Source: Halorubrum sp. CBA1229 (GTDB taxonomy: Archaea > Halobacteriota > Halobacteria > Halobacteriales > Haloferacaceae). From it: 64,000 nt of DNA. The first letter of the stretch is position 1. Each line of letters opens with the position of its first letter. Shown piece by piece: positions 52,697 through 61,977 of this stretch. The notes beneath the pieces are model-generated. The model ran no database searches and was not told the origin of the DNA. It was given only the letters and a program-made list of their open reading frames with translations. The stretch covers positions 2,976,001-3,040,000 of the forward strand of contig NZ_CP054585.1 in NCBI RefSeq assembly GCF_003721435.2. The letters are read 5' to 3'. The translations under genes were made by a program, and so were the position numbers.

Positions 52697-53832
52697 GGCT
52701 CTCGGACCGCGCCAGCGACCTCCCGGAGTCGGGGATCCGGAAGTTCTTCGAACTCGCGGAGGCGCGCGACGACGTGATCTCGCTGGGCGTCGGCGAGCCC
52801 GACTTCTCGGCTCCGTGGGCGGCCCGCACCGCCGCGATCGACTCGCTCGAGCGCGGGAAGACCTCCTACACGTCGAACCGCGGGATGGCGGCGCTCCGCG
52901 AACGGATCGCCGCCCACCACGAGCGCTACGACCAGTCGTACGACCCGGAAGAGGAGGCGCTCGTCACGACCGGTGCGAGCGAGGCGGTCGATCTGGCGTT
53001 CCGCGCGCTCGTTGACCCCGGCGACACGGTCGCCGTCCACGAGCCGACGTACATCTCGTACGGGCCGGGGATCGAGCTGGCCGGCGGCGAACAGCTCACG
53101 GTGCCGACCCGCGCCGCGGACGACTTCGCGCTCACGCGGGAGGCCCTGGAGGCGTCGGGCGCCGCCGACGCCGACCTCCTCGTCCTCTGCTACCCGAACA
53201 ACCCGACTGGCGCGACGATGACCGACGAGGAGCTCGCCGAGGTCGCGGCCTTCTGCCGCGAGAACGACCTCCGGGTGGTCGCCGACGAGATCTACTCCGC
53301 GCTCACCTACGGCGCCGATCACGCCTCCATCGCCACGCAGCCGGGGATGCGCGAGCGCACCGTCGTCGTCAACGGCTTCTCGAAGGCGTACGCCATGACC
53401 GGGCTCCGGCTGGGGTACGCGCTAGGCCCGACCGACGCGATCGACGCGATGAACCGGATCCACCAGTACACGATGCTGTCGGCGCCGACGACGCCGCAGT
53501 ACGCCGCCATCGAGGCGCTCGACCGCTGCGACGACGAAGTCGCGGAGATGGTCGACGAGTACAACCGCCGCCGGCGGCTCGTCGTCTCCCGGTTCAACGA
53601 GATGGGGCTCGACACGTTCGAGCCCGGCGGCGCGTTCTACGCGTTCCCCGACTGCGGCGGCGACGACGAGGCGTTCGCCGAGGACCTGCTGGAGGCGCAG
53701 GGCGTCGCGGTCGTCCCCGGCTCCGTCTTCGGCGCGGGCGGCGAGGGCCACCTCCGCGTCTCGTACGCGACTTCGATGCGAGAGCTGAAAGAGGCGACCG
53801 ACCGGATCGCGACGTTCGTCGAGAACCGCTGA
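52693..53832 (+). CDS. PLP-dependent aminotransferase class I/II
   Basis: 379-residue aminotransferase of the AspC/alanine type. ISLGVGEPDFSAPWA is the N-terminal arm, VLCYPNNPTGATMTDEE the PLP-ring Asn motif, VADEIYSALTYG the Asp/Tyr contacts, NGFSKAYAMTGLRLGY the Schiff-base lysine, and HLRVSYATSMREL the carboxylate Arg. Amino-donor choice cannot be read from motifs; aromatic, aspartate or broad-range enzymes share them. ATG 52693 lies in the ATGA overlap with the Lrp gene. Confidence 0.92.
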   Translation: MRLSDRASDLPESGIRKFFELAEARDDVISLGVGEPDFSAPWAARTAAIDSLERGKTSYTSNRGMAALRERIAAHHERYDQSYDPEEEALVTTGASEAVDLAFRALVDPGDTVAVHEPTYISYGPGIELAGGEQLTVPTRAADDFALTREALEASGAADADLLVLCYPNNPTGATMTDEELAEVAAFCRENDLRVVADEIYSALTYGADHASIATQPGMRERTVVVNGFSKAYAMTGLRLGYALGPTDAIDAMNRIHQYTMLSAPTTPQYAAIEALDRCDDEVAEMVDEYNRRRRLVVSRFNEMGLDTFEPGGAFYAFPDCGGDDEAFAEDLLEAQGVAVVPGSVFGAGGEGHLRVSYATSMRELKEATDRIATFVENR

Positions 53833-53955
53833 GGCGACGCTCGACGCGTCGCGGTCGCGGGTCGACGTCGGCGGACCGAGGTGTAAACGAAAAACTACTT
53901 GCGAATTGTTCGGCGTTCGCCAACGATTATCACGGTTTACCCTGATACTCGAGGT

Positions 53956-55110
53956 ATGGAGTTTCAGCTGACCGACGAACAACGACAGCTTCGCGAGGAG
54001 GTACGGAAGTTCGCCGACGAGGAGATCCGACCGGTCGCGACCGAGTACGACGTCGACGAGAAGTACCCGCACGAGATTATGGACAAGGCCGCGGAGATGG
54101 GGCTGTTGGCTCCGCACGTCCCGGTGGAATACGGCGGCGTCGGGTACTCGTCGGTGGAGAACGCGATCCTGACCGAGGAGCTGTTCGCCGCCGACCCCGG
54201 GATCGGCCTCTGCGTCTCCAGCGCCGGGTTCGGCGCCGAGGCGCTGATGGAGTTCGGCACCGACGAGCAGAAGGAACGGATCCTCCCGGAGGTGACCGCC
54301 GGCGACGCCGTGATGGGCTCGGCCATCTCGGAGCCGCAGGCGGGCTCGGACGTGACATCGGTCGCGACGCGTGCTGAAAAGGACGGCGACGAGTGGGTGA
54401 TCAACGGCTCGAAGATGTGGATCACGAACGGCACCGTCGCCGACTACTTCGTGGTCGTCTGCGAGACCGACCCCGAGATCGACGACCGCTACTCCGGCTA
54501 CTCGCAGATCCTCGTGGAGGGCGACCGCGACGGGCTCACCCGCGACAAGATCACCGGGAAGCTCGGCATCCGCGCGAGCGACACCGCCGAGCTGCGGTTC
54601 GACGACGTCAGGGTCCCCGAGGAGAACCTCATCGGCCAGCGCGGGATGGGATTCCTCCAGCTCATGCAGTTCTTCGACGAGACCCGCACCGCGGTCGCCG
54701 CGCAGGGCGTCGGGATCGCCCGCGGCGCGGCCGAGCGCGCGCTGGAGTACGCGGAGGAGCGCGAGCAGTTCGACCGCCCGATCAGCGACTTCCAGGCGAT
54801 CAAACACAAGCTCGCGGAGATGCACACGAACACCGAGGCCGCGCGGTGGCTGACCTACCGCTCCGCGTGGGCCGTCGACAACGAGTCGGGGGACCTCACG
54901 GCGCTCGCCTCGATGGCCAAGGAGTTCGCCTCGCGGGTCGCCGTCGACGTCGCCGACGAGGCGGTGCAGGTCCACGGCGGCGCCGGCTTCGTCAACGATC
55001 ACGACGTCGAGCGGCTCTACCGCGACGCGAAGATCACCCAGATCTACGAGGGCACCACCGAGATCCAGAAGAACATCATCGCCCGCGAGCTGCTCGACGA
55101 GGGGATGTGA
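53956..55110 (+). CDS. Acyl-CoA dehydrogenase
   Basis: 384-residue FAD enzyme oxidising acyl-CoA to enoyl-CoA. AMGSAISEPQAGSDV and WVINGSKMWITNG are the FAD/substrate motifs, QFDRPISDFQAIKHKLAEM the helical C-domain entry, and the catalytic base is the Glu in YEGTTEIQKNII. Electrons go to ETF. It lacks a neighbouring thiolase or hydratase here. The frame opens upstream at 53899, but ATG 53956 (MEFQLTDEQRQLRE) is the family N-terminus. Chain-length preference is unknown; short/branched is common for this subtype. Confidence 0.94.
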   Translation: MEFQLTDEQRQLREEVRKFADEEIRPVATEYDVDEKYPHEIMDKAAEMGLLAPHVPVEYGGVGYSSVENAILTEELFAADPGIGLCVSSAGFGAEALMEFGTDEQKERILPEVTAGDAVMGSAISEPQAGSDVTSVATRAEKDGDEWVINGSKMWITNGTVADYFVVVCETDPEIDDRYSGYSQILVEGDRDGLTRDKITGKLGIRASDTAELRFDDVRVPEENLIGQRGMGFLQLMQFFDETRTAVAAQGVGIARGAAERALEYAEEREQFDRPISDFQAIKHKLAEMHTNTEAARWLTYRSAWAVDNESGDLTALASMAKEFASRVAVDVADEAVQVHGGAGFVNDHDVERLYRDAKITQIYEGTTEIQKNIIARELLDEGM

Positions 55111-55134
55111 GCCGGCTGCTCGTGGCCGACGTCC

Positions 55135-55554
55135 CTACTCCTCGTCGTATTCCATCGCGACCGAGTTGATGCAGAACCGCTTGCCCGTCGGCTCGGGGCC
55201 GTCGTCGAACACGTGGCCGAGGTGCGAGTCGCAGTTCGCACACCTGACCTCGGTGCGGCGCATCCCGTGGCTCGTGTCGACCGTCGTCGTCACGTTCTCC
55301 TCCTCGGCGGCGTAGAAGGCGGGCCAGCCGCAGCCGGACTCATACTTCGTCTCGGCGTCGAAGAGGACGGTCCCACAGGCCCGGCAGCGGTACTCCCCGT
55401 CGTCGGGGTGGTGATCGACGTACTCGCCGGAGAACTTCGCCTCCGTGCCGCTCTTGCGGAGCACGCGGTACTCCTCCTCGGAGAGGCGCTCCCGCCACTC
55501 CTCGTCGCTCAGTGCCTCGGGGTCGACCGCGTCTCGCTCGCCGGTCTCGCTCAT
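55135..55554 (-). CDS. msrB: Peptide methionine-R-sulfoxide reductase
   Basis: 139 residues. Two CxxC zinc pairs are in YRCRACGTVLFD and VRCANCDSHLG, and the catalytic Cys is in RFCINSVAMEY near the C-terminus. It reduces methionine-R-sulfoxide in oxidised proteins using thioredoxin. The N-terminus is about ten residues longer than typical and acidic. Convergent with the acyl-CoA dehydrogenase gene; no msrA is adjacent. Confidence 0.93.
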   Translation of the reverse strand: MSETGERDAVDPEALSDEEWRERLSEEEYRVLRKSGTEAKFSGEYVDHHPDDGEYRCRACGTVLFDAETKYESGCGWPAFYAAEEENVTTTVDTSHGMRRTEVRCANCDSHLGHVFDDGPEPTGKRFCINSVAMEYDEE

Positions 55555-55688
55555 ACAGCGAGTAGGGGACCCACGCTCAAGGGGGTTGCGGCGGGAACGG
55601 CGTCAGGCAGTGACCGTGTCACCCGGGCAGGCCCGGCTGACTCAGAGTCGGGCGTAAGCCGTATTCGGACGGGCACCGATCGACGTGT

Positions 55689-55925
55689 ATGGCACGCGAA
55701 GTCACCCACGAGGAGCGAGGGCCCGCGGTGCTCGACGAGTCGGACATGGGCGACGACGACCTGATCTACGTCTGTCAGTGCGGCCTCTCGGACTCGAAGC
55801 CGCTCTGTGACGGCTCGCACAACGCGACCGCGGACGAGGAAGACGGCGTCGTTTATAAATACGCGAACGACGACGCGGACGGCGAGCGCCGCGAGGTCGT
55901 CGCGATCGAGTACGACGATCGGTAA
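55689..55925 (+). CDS. CDGSH iron-sulfur domain protein
   Basis: 78-residue mitoNEET-like [2Fe-2S] protein. The cluster signature C-x-C-x2-(S/T)-x3-P-x-C-D-G-(S/T)-x-H is exact in VCQCGLSDSKPLCDGSH. Such small proteins act in electron or cluster transfer. ATG 55689. Convergent on the kinase gene at 55968. Partner unknown. Confidence 0.9.
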   Translation: MAREVTHEERGPAVLDESDMGDDDLIYVCQCGLSDSKPLCDGSHNATADEEDGVVYKYANDDADGERREVVAIEYDDR

Positions 55926-55967
55926 GCGGTCGCGAGACGGCCGCCCGGTCGCGGGAACGGCGGTCGC

Positions 55968-56987
55968 TCAGGGCTCGACGGGGGGCCGTTCGTCGAGGAA
56001 TTCGGCGATATCCCGTCCGCCGCCAGTACCGCCGGATTCGACGTAGTAGACCGCACAGGCGTTTCCACACGCCAACGCGAGGTCCCAGTCCCACCCGCAC
56101 GCCAGCGCGTGGCCGAGCCCGCCAGTGAACCGATCGCCGCCACCGGTGTGCCGCACCGGCCGCTCGACGCGGTAGTTGTCGACCCGCAGCCGCCCGTCGC
56201 ACGTGACGGCGGCGGCCTCGTCTCTCGCGTGCATCACCGCGGCCGTGATACCCGTCTCCTCTCGGATCGCGGCGAGCCGCGCGAGGTCGTCGTCGAACGG
56301 TCTGGAGAGAGGCGCGGCCGTCGTCCGAACCTCCTGCCGGTTGGCGGAGTACACCACGTCGAACGTGTCTTGGAGAGCGGCGACCGCGTCGAGTAACGCA
56401 CCGATCTCGTCGGGAGGGGACCCGACGATATCGCCCGGATCGAACACGAACGGAACTCGCGGCACGTCCGTGTCGCTCAGCTCGTGAAACGCGCTCTCGA
56501 GCCCTCCCACGGACCCCCAGTTGCTACAGCAGACGGCGTCTCCCCCGAACGCATCCGAGAGGTCACCGACTCGGCGTAGCTCCGCGAGGGTCCACTCCGC
56601 GACCTCGGAGCTCTCGACGAACATCACGTCTCGATCGCTGAAGCCGAGCACGTACACGAGCGCAGGTGACCCCATCGACACGGTGGCGAAGGGCAGCGAT
56701 TCGAATACCGGCGCGTCGAGATGGCCGTAACAGGTGACTGATCCGCCGAGCGCGTGCAGCTGTTTCGCCGTGTTGACCGCTTGACCACCGGGTTCAGTCG
56801 TCTCGACGGAAAACGAGAACGACGACCGATCTCCCAGAATCTCGCGGCCGAACGCGTCACGGGTCTCGAGCGACTCGGCGCCGTCTTCGACGACCGTACA
56901 GAAGTGGTCGACGCTTCCGTCGGGGAGCGTCGTCACCGTCGGGGACCCGGACTCACCGAGACGCCGCCGCAGCCGATCGTAGGGCAT
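55968..56987 (-). CDS. PfkB (ribokinase) family carbohydrate kinase
   Basis: 339 residues. The PfkB C-terminal motif is present as RHTGGGDRFTGGLGHALACG, where the catalytic Asp is in GGGDRF and the usual GAGD is changed to GGGD. The middle VFDPGDIVG and VYSANRQEV segments are typical sugar-kinase strands. The N-terminal sugar site contains TEPGGQAVNTAKQLHALGG. Third-position GC is somewhat lower than in neighbouring genes, so it may be an acquired gene. It may phosphorylate a sugar or nucleoside; no pathway neighbours help. Confidence 0.85.
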   Translation of the reverse strand: MPYDRLRRRLGESGSPTVTTLPDGSVDHFCTVVEDGAESLETRDAFGREILGDRSSFSFSVETTEPGGQAVNTAKQLHALGGSVTCYGHLDAPVFESLPFATVSMGSPALVYVLGFSDRDVMFVESSEVAEWTLAELRRVGDLSDAFGGDAVCCSNWGSVGGLESAFHELSDTDVPRVPFVFDPGDIVGSPPDEIGALLDAVAALQDTFDVVYSANRQEVRTTAAPLSRPFDDDLARLAAIREETGITAAVMHARDEAAAVTCDGRLRVDNYRVERPVRHTGGGDRFTGGLGHALACGWDWDLALACGNACAVYYVESGGTGGGRDIAEFLDERPPVEP

Positions 56988-57000
56988 GCTACACTCGCCG

Positions 57001-58086
57001 TTAGATCACCCCCATCTCCCCGAGCCGTTCGGGGAGGTACGTGTCGGTGACGAAGTCGAGTCCGCGGCTCGCGAGCGACTGCTGTTCGGACTTCTTCCCG
57101 ATGTCGAGCTGGAGCTCGATCTGCTCTTCCCAGTAGTCGGTCTGGAAGCGCGGGTCCTCGAGCTCCGACTCGAGGGCGTTCACGTCCGAGTCGGAGAGCG
57201 GGTCGGCCGGCAGGTCGTACTCGACGATGTCCTCGGGCTGGATCCCGACGAACTGCGCCTCCGGCGTCGCGAGGTACTTCGAGAGGTGCGCCGACTTGAT
57301 CGAGCCGTACGCCACGGAGCCGTAGATCCGGTAGGACCACGGGTCGCCGTCGGCGAAGACGGCGATGGGGACGTCCAGCTCGTCGTGGACGCGCTTCGTG
57401 ATCCGGCGGGTCGCCCGCGCCGGCTGGCCTTTTAAGTGAATGACGAGGCAGTCGTACGCCTCGTCGAACCCGTTCTCGACGAGTCGGTCGCGCATCCCGC
57501 CCGTCTCGACCGCGAGCGCGAAGTCGATGTCGTCGTCGAGGAACTCGATCATGTCCGGGTTGTTCGGGATCTGGTACCCCCCCTCGCCGACGTCCTCCTG
57601 ACAGTGGATCTCGCGCTCGCCGCGGCGGGTCTGCTCGCGGATCTCCAGCGGGCCCATCAGCGTCGCGCCCGACTCCTCCGGGCGCATGTGGAAGTCCTCG
57701 CGGGTGACCCCCGTCACGATCTCTAAGTCCTCCACGAGGTCGTTGGACTCGTCCTGCGACTTGAACTGGGCCTCGTCGTTGTCCCACGACTCGGAGAGGT
57801 AGTACAGCTCCCGCAGCGTCGAGGAGCGCCCCTCGTCGAGCTGGTTCGCGAGGAACTCGATCGTGTACGCCGCCTTCAGCAGCTTGCGGGCGCCGCGCAC
57901 CGAGTTGGCGCTGCGGGTCGACGTGCGGTCGCCGTACGTCCACACGCCGCTCTCCGTGTCGTACTCGATGTTGCTCTTCGTCCGCGTCGGGAGCTCCAGC
58001 TCCGGGATCTTCCCGCCCGCGAACTGGTCGTAGAAATCGGCGGCCAGGTCGATCAGCTCGTCTCGTGCGTCTGTGTCTGTCGTCAT
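57001..58086 (-). CDS. top6A: DNA topoisomerase VI subunit A
   Basis: 361-residue Spo11-related DNA-cleaving subunit. The catalytic tyrosine is one of Y95/Y96 in [10 protein letters not shown], the second by comparison with Spo11. The Toprim domain holds the metal-binding acidic residues in [14 protein letters not shown] near 241, and an earlier Glu is in [14 protein letters not shown]. It forms the A2B2 enzyme that relaxes supercoils and decatenates DNA. It begins right after the last base of top6B, forming a two-gene operon. Confidence 0.95.
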   Translation of the reverse strand: MTTDTDARDELIDLAADFYDQFAGGKIPELELPTRTKSNIEYDTESGVWTYGDRTSTRSANSVRGARKLLKAAYTIEFLANQLDEGRSSTLRELYYLSESWDNDEAQFKSQDESNDLVEDLEIVTGVTREDFHMRPEESGATLMGPLEIREQTRRGEREIHCQEDVGEGGYQIPNNPDMIEFLDDDIDFALAVETGGMRDRLVENGFDEAYDCLVIHLKGQPARATRRITKRVHDELDVPIAVFADGDPWSYRIYGSVAYGSIKSAHLSKYLATPEAQFVGIQPEDIVEYDLPADPLSDSDVNALESELEDPRFQTDYWEEQIELQLDIGKKSEQQSLASRGLDFVTDTYLPERLGEMGVI

Positions 58087-60567
58087 TTACGCGTTCACCG
58101 TGAGTTTCTCCGTCTCGACGCCGCCGACGCTGACCTCGAACTCGGCGTCGTCGTCGACCGCGTACGTCAGTTCCCGCTCGTCGCCCGAGGGCACCTCGGG
58201 CTTCCACTGGACGAACCACTCGCCGTCCATGTCGACGACCGTCCCCTCCGAGGGGTCCGTCGGCTCGGTCGAGACGATGTCGGTGATCTCCAGCTGCTCG
58301 TTGACGTCCGAGTGGTTCTCGACGACCAGCGTCACGGTGCCGTCCGACACCTCGCGCTCGACGCTGACGTTGTTCATGATGCGCGCCAAGGCCCCGTCGA
58401 TGTCGGGGCGCGGGCGGCCCGTGACCTCCGAGACCTTGTCGGCCATCTCCGGGAGGATCTTGCCGAGCACGTCCTGCTTCTCGCGGCGCTGCTGCATCGA
58501 GCGCCGCTTGTTGAGGTACGACTTCAGCTCGCGGGCGGCCTCCCGCACCGCGAGCTCGATCTCGTCTTCGATCGCGGGGACGTTCGCGAGCGCGTCCTTC
58601 GACTCGCTGGTGAACGGGACGTTCGTGGAGGCGACGTGGATGCTGATGACGGCCGGCCCGTTCGGCAGGCCCGAGCCGCCGGGCTGGTCGAGCCCGTAGT
58701 TGCGCCACCCAATCGACTTGATCACGTCCGTCGTCGCGCAGGCGCCGCGCTGGTAGACGAGCGGGACGCGGTTCGCGAACCGGAGCAGCTCCACCGACCC
58801 CTCGGCCGGAATCGACCCGCCGTAGGCGATGCCGGCCTCGACGATGAACGGGTCGCCGCCGTGGACCTCGGCGTCGCGGGTCGCCGCCGCGTAGAAGTCG
58901 GCGTCGTACTCCTTCCGGAGCCCCGCCTCGACGAGCTCGGCCGTGATCGGCGCGAGGCAGTCGGTCGGCGGCGCGAGGATGTCCGTGGTCCGCATCGCGG
59001 CGAGCAGGTCGGCCGACGTGTCGCGGTCGCCGGCGATGTCCCGGACCTTCGGCGGGTCGTCGGGCACCGTGCGCGCCCGCGACCAGAACGCCTCGACGAC
59101 GTTCTCGCGGGCGGTCTCGCCGAACGTCGCGTCGTGCTGCTCGGCGACGAAGTTGGCCGCGTCGGCGACGAGCCGCTCCAAGTCGTCGCGCGTGATCCGG
59201 AAGGCGCCGCCGTCGAGGTTGAGGAACCGGCGCGTTAGGGCGTCGGCCATCGCCTGCACGGCGGCGTCGTCCTTCCGCGTCGAGGTCGCCTCGTCCACGA
59301 GGGCGTACGCGTCGGCGACGAGCGGGGATTCGGCGTCTCCTGCGTCGCCGTCCTCATCGTCGCCGTCCGCGGCTCCGGCGGCGCCCCCGGCCGGCTCGCC
59401 GTCGGCGTCGACTCCGGTGATCGCCCGCCACGCCGCGTCGACCGCGTTCTCGCGGACGGTCCCGCCGAACGTCTTGCCGGTGTCGGTCTCGACCGTCTCG
59501 GCGACGTTGCCGACGATCGTCGCGAGCTCGGCCCGGGAGAGCCGGTCGTTGCTCGCGACCGTCTCGGCGACGCCCTCGGCGAAGTCGGCGGTCGCCGCCT
59601 TCCCCTTGTTGGCGACCGCCTCGCCGACCGCGGCCGCGACGTCGCGGTCGTCGTGCGCGCGCGGCGGCGTCCACGAGAGCTCGCGGCCGTAGTGGACGTC
59701 CCGGAAGTTGTCGATGACGCTGTCGGCGGTCTTCTTCCCGACCCGGGTGAACTCCTCCTGGAGGAACCCGGAGACGGAGTACGACTCGGTCGCCTCCAGC
59801 ATCTTGATCAGCGCGCCGAGCTCGACCCCGTGCGGGTGCGGGCGGATCTCCTTCGTCTCCGCCGGCAGCTCGTCGGTCGCGCGCTCGAACTTCATCGGCT
59901 CGTCGAGCCCCGGCTCGCGCAGCTCGATCCGGGCGTGGGGGTTGACGACCGCGGTGTGTTTCACGTAGTCGTGGAGCTGCCCGCGGGCGCGCATGTTCGC
60001 CTCCATCTCCAGCTCGATGCGCGTGCCGTGGGGGCGGTCCCACGTCGCCTCCTCGTCGGCCTTGATCTCCGGCTCGTTGGTGTCGGTGTCGATGATGAGC
60101 TCGAAGTACTGCGCCCGCGACTGCCCCTTGGGACGCGAGGTGATCTTCGCGGGCTGCCCAGACGTCAACTGAGAGTACAGCACGGCCGCTGAGATGCCGA
60201 TCCCCTGCTGCCCGCGGCTCTGCTCGCGGGCGTGGAAGCGGCTGCCGTACAGGAGCTTTCCGAACACCTTCGGGAGCTGTTCTTTCGTGATGCCCGGGCC
60301 GTTGTCCTCGATGACGACCCGGTAGTAGTCGCCCACCTCCTCGATCTCGATGTAGATGTCGGGGAGGACGCCGGCCTCCTCGGTCGCGTCGAGCGCGTTG
60401 TCGACCGCCTCCTTGACGGCGGTGACGAGCCCGCGGGCGCCCGAGTCGAACCCGAGCATGTGCTTGTTCTTCTCGAAGAACTCGGCGATGGAGATCTCGC
60501 GCTGGCCCTCGGCCAGCTCCTCCGCGATCCCCTCCTCGTCGCCGATCGTCGACTGGAAGGACGTCAT
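58087..60567 (-). CDS. top6B: DNA topoisomerase VI subunit B
   Basis: 826-residue GHKL ATPase subunit. The ATP site shows EAVDNALDA (53-61), EDNGPGI (87-93) and RGQQGIGIS (118-126). The transducer has the conserved lysine region near 580-600. Between 304 and about 500 a long insert absent from short archaeal Top6B (about 530 residues) separates the H2TH region from [15 protein letters not shown]. It contains two similar helical units (312-381 and 434-497). Start ATG 60567. Unlike some haloarchaea, no gyrB/gyrA lies next to it in this window. Confidence 0.95.
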   Translation of the reverse strand: MTSFQSTIGDEEGIAEELAEGQREISIAEFFEKNKHMLGFDSGARGLVTAVKEAVDNALDATEEAGVLPDIYIEIEEVGDYYRVVIEDNGPGITKEQLPKVFGKLLYGSRFHAREQSRGQQGIGISAAVLYSQLTSGQPAKITSRPKGQSRAQYFELIIDTDTNEPEIKADEEATWDRPHGTRIELEMEANMRARGQLHDYVKHTAVVNPHARIELREPGLDEPMKFERATDELPAETKEIRPHPHGVELGALIKMLEATESYSVSGFLQEEFTRVGKKTADSVIDNFRDVHYGRELSWTPPRAHDDRDVAAAVGEAVANKGKAATADFAEGVAETVASNDRLSRAELATIVGNVAETVETDTGKTFGGTVRENAVDAAWRAITGVDADGEPAGGAAGAADGDDEDGDAGDAESPLVADAYALVDEATSTRKDDAAVQAMADALTRRFLNLDGGAFRITRDDLERLVADAANFVAEQHDATFGETARENVVEAFWSRARTVPDDPPKVRDIAGDRDTSADLLAAMRTTDILAPPTDCLAPITAELVEAGLRKEYDADFYAAATRDAEVHGGDPFIVEAGIAYGGSIPAEGSVELLRFANRVPLVYQRGACATTDVIKSIGWRNYGLDQPGGSGLPNGPAVISIHVASTNVPFTSESKDALANVPAIEDEIELAVREAARELKSYLNKRRSMQQRREKQDVLGKILPEMADKVSEVTGRPRPDIDGALARIMNNVSVEREVSDGTVTLVVENHSDVNEQLEITDIVSTEPTDPSEGTVVDMDGEWFVQWKPEVPSGDERELTYAVDDDAEFEVSVGGVETEKLTVNA

Positions 60568-60813
60568 TCGGTATCCTCTCCTTCCACCGAGGCACCTAAA
60601 AACGCACCGCCGGCGCGGTGAAAGTGGATCTCCGCGTCAGACGTCGTTTCGTCCGGGTGTGTGGGTCGGTTACGCACGGCGACGCGGGCCGACGGCAGCG
60701 GCGCTTCCGCGACGCGGTCGCGCTCCGGTACGTTGAAATAATTTAACTTTATTGAATAGTGTGGCACGGTGACGTGTGTCATATACACAACCGTGTCGAG
60801 AGGGAGCAGATCC
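60568..60813. promoter_or_regulatory. Divergent region between top6B and the Tat-exported protein gene
   Basis: 246 bases, no gene supported. The stretch 60731-60765 is AT-rich (GAAATAATTTAACTTTATTGAA region) and offers promoter elements. TGTGT-CATAT-ACACA at 60775-60789 is an inverted repeat just before the start of the Tat-exported gene. Top6B has a weak CTAAAAA box on the minus strand near 60595. Confidence 0.45.
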
Positions 60814-61887
60814 ATGAGAAACGACGACGCGAACGGAGAGGCGAATCGAGCGCGGGACGCGGACCGACCGCAGAACGCGAACCGACGCGGGGTTCTCCGG
60901 GGCGTGGCCGCGACCGGCGCCGCCGTCGTCTGGGGGTCGTCGGCCGTCGCGGGCGACCCGGGACGAGGTCGGGGGAACGGCTCCGACGGACCGTCAGCGG
61001 GCGGGTTCCCACCGAAGGGGATCACGGAGTACGGGCGGAGCGTCGATTTCGGTAACGGATCGGTCAGGACGTTCACGACGGAGACGCCGTCGGGCGAGCC
61101 GAAGTACCACGGCGTGAAGTTCGACCGCGCGGCGTTGGAGGGGTTACCGAGCGCTGACGACCTCGCGTCGGCAGACAATCGGGCTAAGACCGACAAATAC
61201 CGCGCCGGTGGGCAGGCGACAAAGGTCCATTTCAAGCAGTCGCTGCAGTTCTTCGTCCCGTTCCCGGCCGCGGCGGAGACGCCGTTCACGTTCTTGGGAC
61301 TCAACTGGAACCCCGGCGGTCACTTCGGTGGGGCGGGCGCGTGGCTCAAGCCGCACTTCGACGTCCACTTCCACATGCTCGACATGGCGACGGTCGATGC
61401 GGTCGAGGGGCCGAAGCTACCACCGTACGACACCGGGAACGGTGAGTACGATCTCGACGATTCGAAACCGGATCCCGACGGGCGGGTGACGAAGACGAAC
61501 TTCGATTACGACCAGCTTCCAGAGGGATATGCACGGTCGCCCGACTCGGTCGCCGACCAGCGATATATCACAGACATGGGCGAACACACGGCTCCCGCGG
61601 ACGCGCCCGAGCTCCCGGACTCACCGGGAGAGCCGGGGAACCCGGAGGCCTTCGATAACACCCTCATCCAGGGGTTCATCGGTGACGCCGAAACGTCGCG
61701 GCTGGCGTTCGTCGAGCCGATGATCACGAAAGAGTTTCTCAGAGACTTCGGGGGCAACGAAGCGTATGAGGTCCCGCAGCCGAGGGTCTACCCGCACGAC
61801 CAGCAGCATCCGACCGAGTACGGGGTCCGCGACCTTCCGTCGAAGGACGCGATCGCCGTGGTGCTCGGGGGGTTCGAGCAGGTCTGA
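60814..61887 (+). CDS. Tat-exported protein, TTHB210/DUF5602-like
   Basis: 357 residues. The twin-arginine signal is near residue 27 (NRRGVLRGVAATGAAVVWG), so it is exported folded. The mature part is rich in Asp/Pro/Gly with PHFDVHFHMLDMATVDAV near residue 188, a segment with three His that resembles the TTHB210-like family, possibly a metal site. No catalytic assignment. Codon use is slightly less GC-rich than in neighbours, and the promoter region is AT-rich, hinting at later acquisition. ATG 60814; an upstream frame start at 60769 is less likely because the Tat motif would be far inside. Confidence 0.75.
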   Translation: MRNDDANGEANRARDADRPQNANRRGVLRGVAATGAAVVWGSSAVAGDPGRGRGNGSDGPSAGGFPPKGITEYGRSVDFGNGSVRTFTTETPSGEPKYHGVKFDRAALEGLPSADDLASADNRAKTDKYRAGGQATKVHFKQSLQFFVPFPAAAETPFTFLGLNWNPGGHFGGAGAWLKPHFDVHFHMLDMATVDAVEGPKLPPYDTGNGEYDLDDSKPDPDGRVTKTNFDYDQLPEGYARSPDSVADQRYITDMGEHTAPADAPELPDSPGEPGNPEAFDNTLIQGFIGDAETSRLAFVEPMITKEFLRDFGGNEAYEVPQPRVYPHDQQHPTEYGVRDLPSKDAIAVVLGGFEQV

Positions 61888-61977
61888 CATGGGCTCCCGT
61901 CTCGTTCCGAGACCGCCCTCACGGCCGCTGGTTCGCCCGCCGACACCTTTCTCCGCGTGAGGGCCCTTCTGTCTCCC

